Shown here: positions 63,005 to 64,000 of the stretch, in pieces
Numbering within the stretch: the first letter of the stretch is position 1
How the letters are laid out: the number at the start of each line of letters is the position of its first letter
NCBI GenBank assembly: GCA_016715945.1
Contig: JADJXJ010000001.1
Location: 124,001 to 188,000, forward strand
DNA: 64,000 nucleotides
Direction: 5' to 3'
Source: Bacteroidota bacterium
Lineage (GTDB): Bacteria > Bacteroidota > Bacteroidia > Bacteroidales > F082
The notes under the pieces: generated by a model
The model's database searches: none
The model's input: the letters and a program-made list of their open reading frames with translations, nothing else
Told to the model about the DNA's origin: nothing
Program-made: the position numbers and the translations under genes

Positions 63005-63030
63005 TTTAAAGCATAGAAGAAAAGACAAAA

Positions 63031-63057
63031 GCAAGCGGCACGGCCGTTTGCTTTTTT
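63031..63057 (+). terminator. Intrinsic terminator after the redoxin gene
   Basis: GCAAGCGGC (63031-63039) / GCCGTTTGC (63043-63051), one G-T pair, loop ACG, followed by TTTTTT. Confidence 0.85.
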
Positions 63058-63104
63058 GTTTTGTCCGCTTTCATGCATGCGGCACACAACAAAAAATAAG
63101 GGTT

Positions 63105-63112
63105 TAACTTTG
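63105..63112 (+). promoter_or_regulatory. -7 promoter box of the M3 peptidase gene
   Basis: TAACTTTG, 26 bases before the ATG at 63139. Confidence 0.55.
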
Positions 63113-63138
63113 GCTGCCGAATCAAAAACCAGAAACTG

Positions 63139-64000
63139 ATGTTCAGAAACTTCATGCTGGCAGCCGTGGTCATCCTGGTTGCAACATCTTGTAAAACAAA
63201 ACAAAAAGAAGCCCGAATGAATCCGTTCATGCAGCCTTACGAAACGCCTTATGGCATACCGCCTTTCGAGCAGATTCAGCTATCCGACTATCTGCCTGCA
63301 TTCGAAGCTGGTATGGCTGCGCAAAAGGCCGAAGTGGATGAAATCGCAAATAATCCCGAGCCACCCACATTTGCCAACACCGTCGAAGCGCTCGAGCGCA
63401 GTGGCGCTTTACTGACCAGGGTAAGCGACGTGTTTTTCAACCTGAACTCCTCACTAACCAGCGACTCCATGCAGGCCCTTGCTAAGGAGATTTCGCCCAG
63501 GTTGTCGGCACATAACGACGACATCATGCTCAACCAGAAGCTGTTCGAGCGGGTAAAGGTGCTGCACGACCAGATGGATCAGCTCAGCCTGAACTCCGAA
63601 CAGCGCATGTTGCTCGACAAATTGTACAAGCGTTTTGTAAGAGGTGGCGCCCTGCTCAATGATGAGCAAAAAGAACAGCTCAGGAAGATTAACGAGGAAC
63701 TTTCGCTGCTCTCGCTTCAGTTTGGCGATAATGTGCTGGCCGAAAACAACAGGTTCAAATATTTTGTGGACGACATCAGCGAACTGGCCGGCTTGCCTGA
63801 GTCGTTTATCAACAGCGCGGCCGAGGCCGCTGCAGCTGAGGGAAAGGCCGGCCAATGGCTGCTTACCCTGCACAAACCCAGCCTGATACCTGTGTTGCAA
63901 TATGCACACAACAGGGCGCTGCGCGAGAAGATGTTCAAAGGCTACATCATGCGCGGCGACAATGACGATGAATTCGACAACAAGAAGCTCGTATTGCGTT
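63139..64000 (+). CDS. M3 family peptidase (peptidyl-dipeptidase Dcp type), truncated by the window end
   Basis: The open frame runs from the ATG at 63139 off the right edge (287 codons visible). The product starts MFRNFMLAAVVILVATSCKT, a lipoprotein signal, then MNPFMQPYETPYGIPPFEQI and FANTVEALERSGALLTRVSDVFFNLNSS, the N-terminal signature of M3A metallopeptidases (Dcp/oligopeptidase A). The zinc motif HExxH would lie beyond the window. Confidence 0.9.
   Translation, partial: MFRNFMLAAVVILVATSCKTKQKEARMNPFMQPYETPYGIPPFEQIQLSDYLPAFEAGMAAQKAEVDEIANNPEPPTFANTVEALERSGALLTRVSDVFFNLNSSLTSDSMQALAKEISPRLSAHNDDIMLNQKLFERVKVLHDQMDQLSLNSEQRMLLDKLYKRFVRGGALLNDEQKEQLRKINEELSLLSLQFGDNVLAENNRFKYFVDDISELAGLPESFINSAAEAAAAEGKAGQWLLTLHKPSLIPVLQYAHNRALREKMFKGYIMRGDNDDEFDNKKLVLR

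Noticed and set aside
1..64000. CRISPR array, tRNA, rRNA or insertion sequence
   Set aside because: No evenly spaced repeats, cloverleaf-like segments, rRNA core sequences or transposase frames were found.

Overview
The window looks like chromosomal DNA of a free-living Bacteroidetes, most likely order Bacteroidales (inference). The signs are two SusC/SusD pairs, a type IX secretion (T9SS) C-terminal sorting domain and a T9SS plug-type protein, an Na+-NQR operon, a gene order rpsF-rpsR-rplI, few Shine-Dalgarno sequences, and many copies of the Bacteroidetes -7 promoter box TAnnTTTG close upstream of genes on both strands. I saw no rRNA, tRNA, CRISPR array, insertion sequence or phage gene.

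Layout. 1-9131: mixed genes (M28 peptidase, GtrA, ACP phosphodiesterase, MATE exporter, prolyl oligopeptidase), then an AT-rich patch with a tiny membrane protein and a secreted kelch protein with a T9SS tail. 9282-26552: one nine-gene, same-strand polysaccharide utilisation locus, transcribed right to left: SusC2, SusD2, two GH16, GH3, a PKD surface protein, SusC1, SusD1, GH30. The enzyme set fits mixed-linkage beta-1,3/1,6-glucan such as laminarin. Hairpins sit at the borders of the SusC/SusD pairs. 26874-31171: a tightly overlapped four-gene module (coiled-coil protein, membrane protein with a roadblock-like region and an OmpA-like tail, Rab-like small GTPase, sensor histidine kinase). This is the best candidate for a little-described system. 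31308-35299: ferredoxin reductase, two tRNA methylthiotransferases and rpsT. 35399-43953: two TonB-dependent receptors, PriA and the T9SS plug-domain protein. 44179-51377: nqrABCDEF, apbE and a small Cys-rich NqrM-like protein, together an apparently complete set for building flavinylated Na+-NQR. 51408-55333: TrmH-type methyltransferase, ribosomal proteins L9/S18/S6, WecB and RadC. 55389-57394: a di-heme MauG/MbnH-like enzyme paired with an MbnP-like lipoprotein. 57522-64000: Smr protein, a CcsB-CcsA fusion for cytochrome c maturation, two thioredoxin-fold proteins and a truncated M3 peptidase.

How the genes connect. GH16, GH30 and GH3 enzymes cut beta-glucan outside and in the periplasm, with the SusCD pairs and PKD protein capturing it. 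NQR with ApbE supplies a sodium gradient from NADH. CcsBA would attach the haems of the MbnH-like enzyme, which probably oxidises its MbnP partner. Functions come from recognised motifs and context; no database search was possible.
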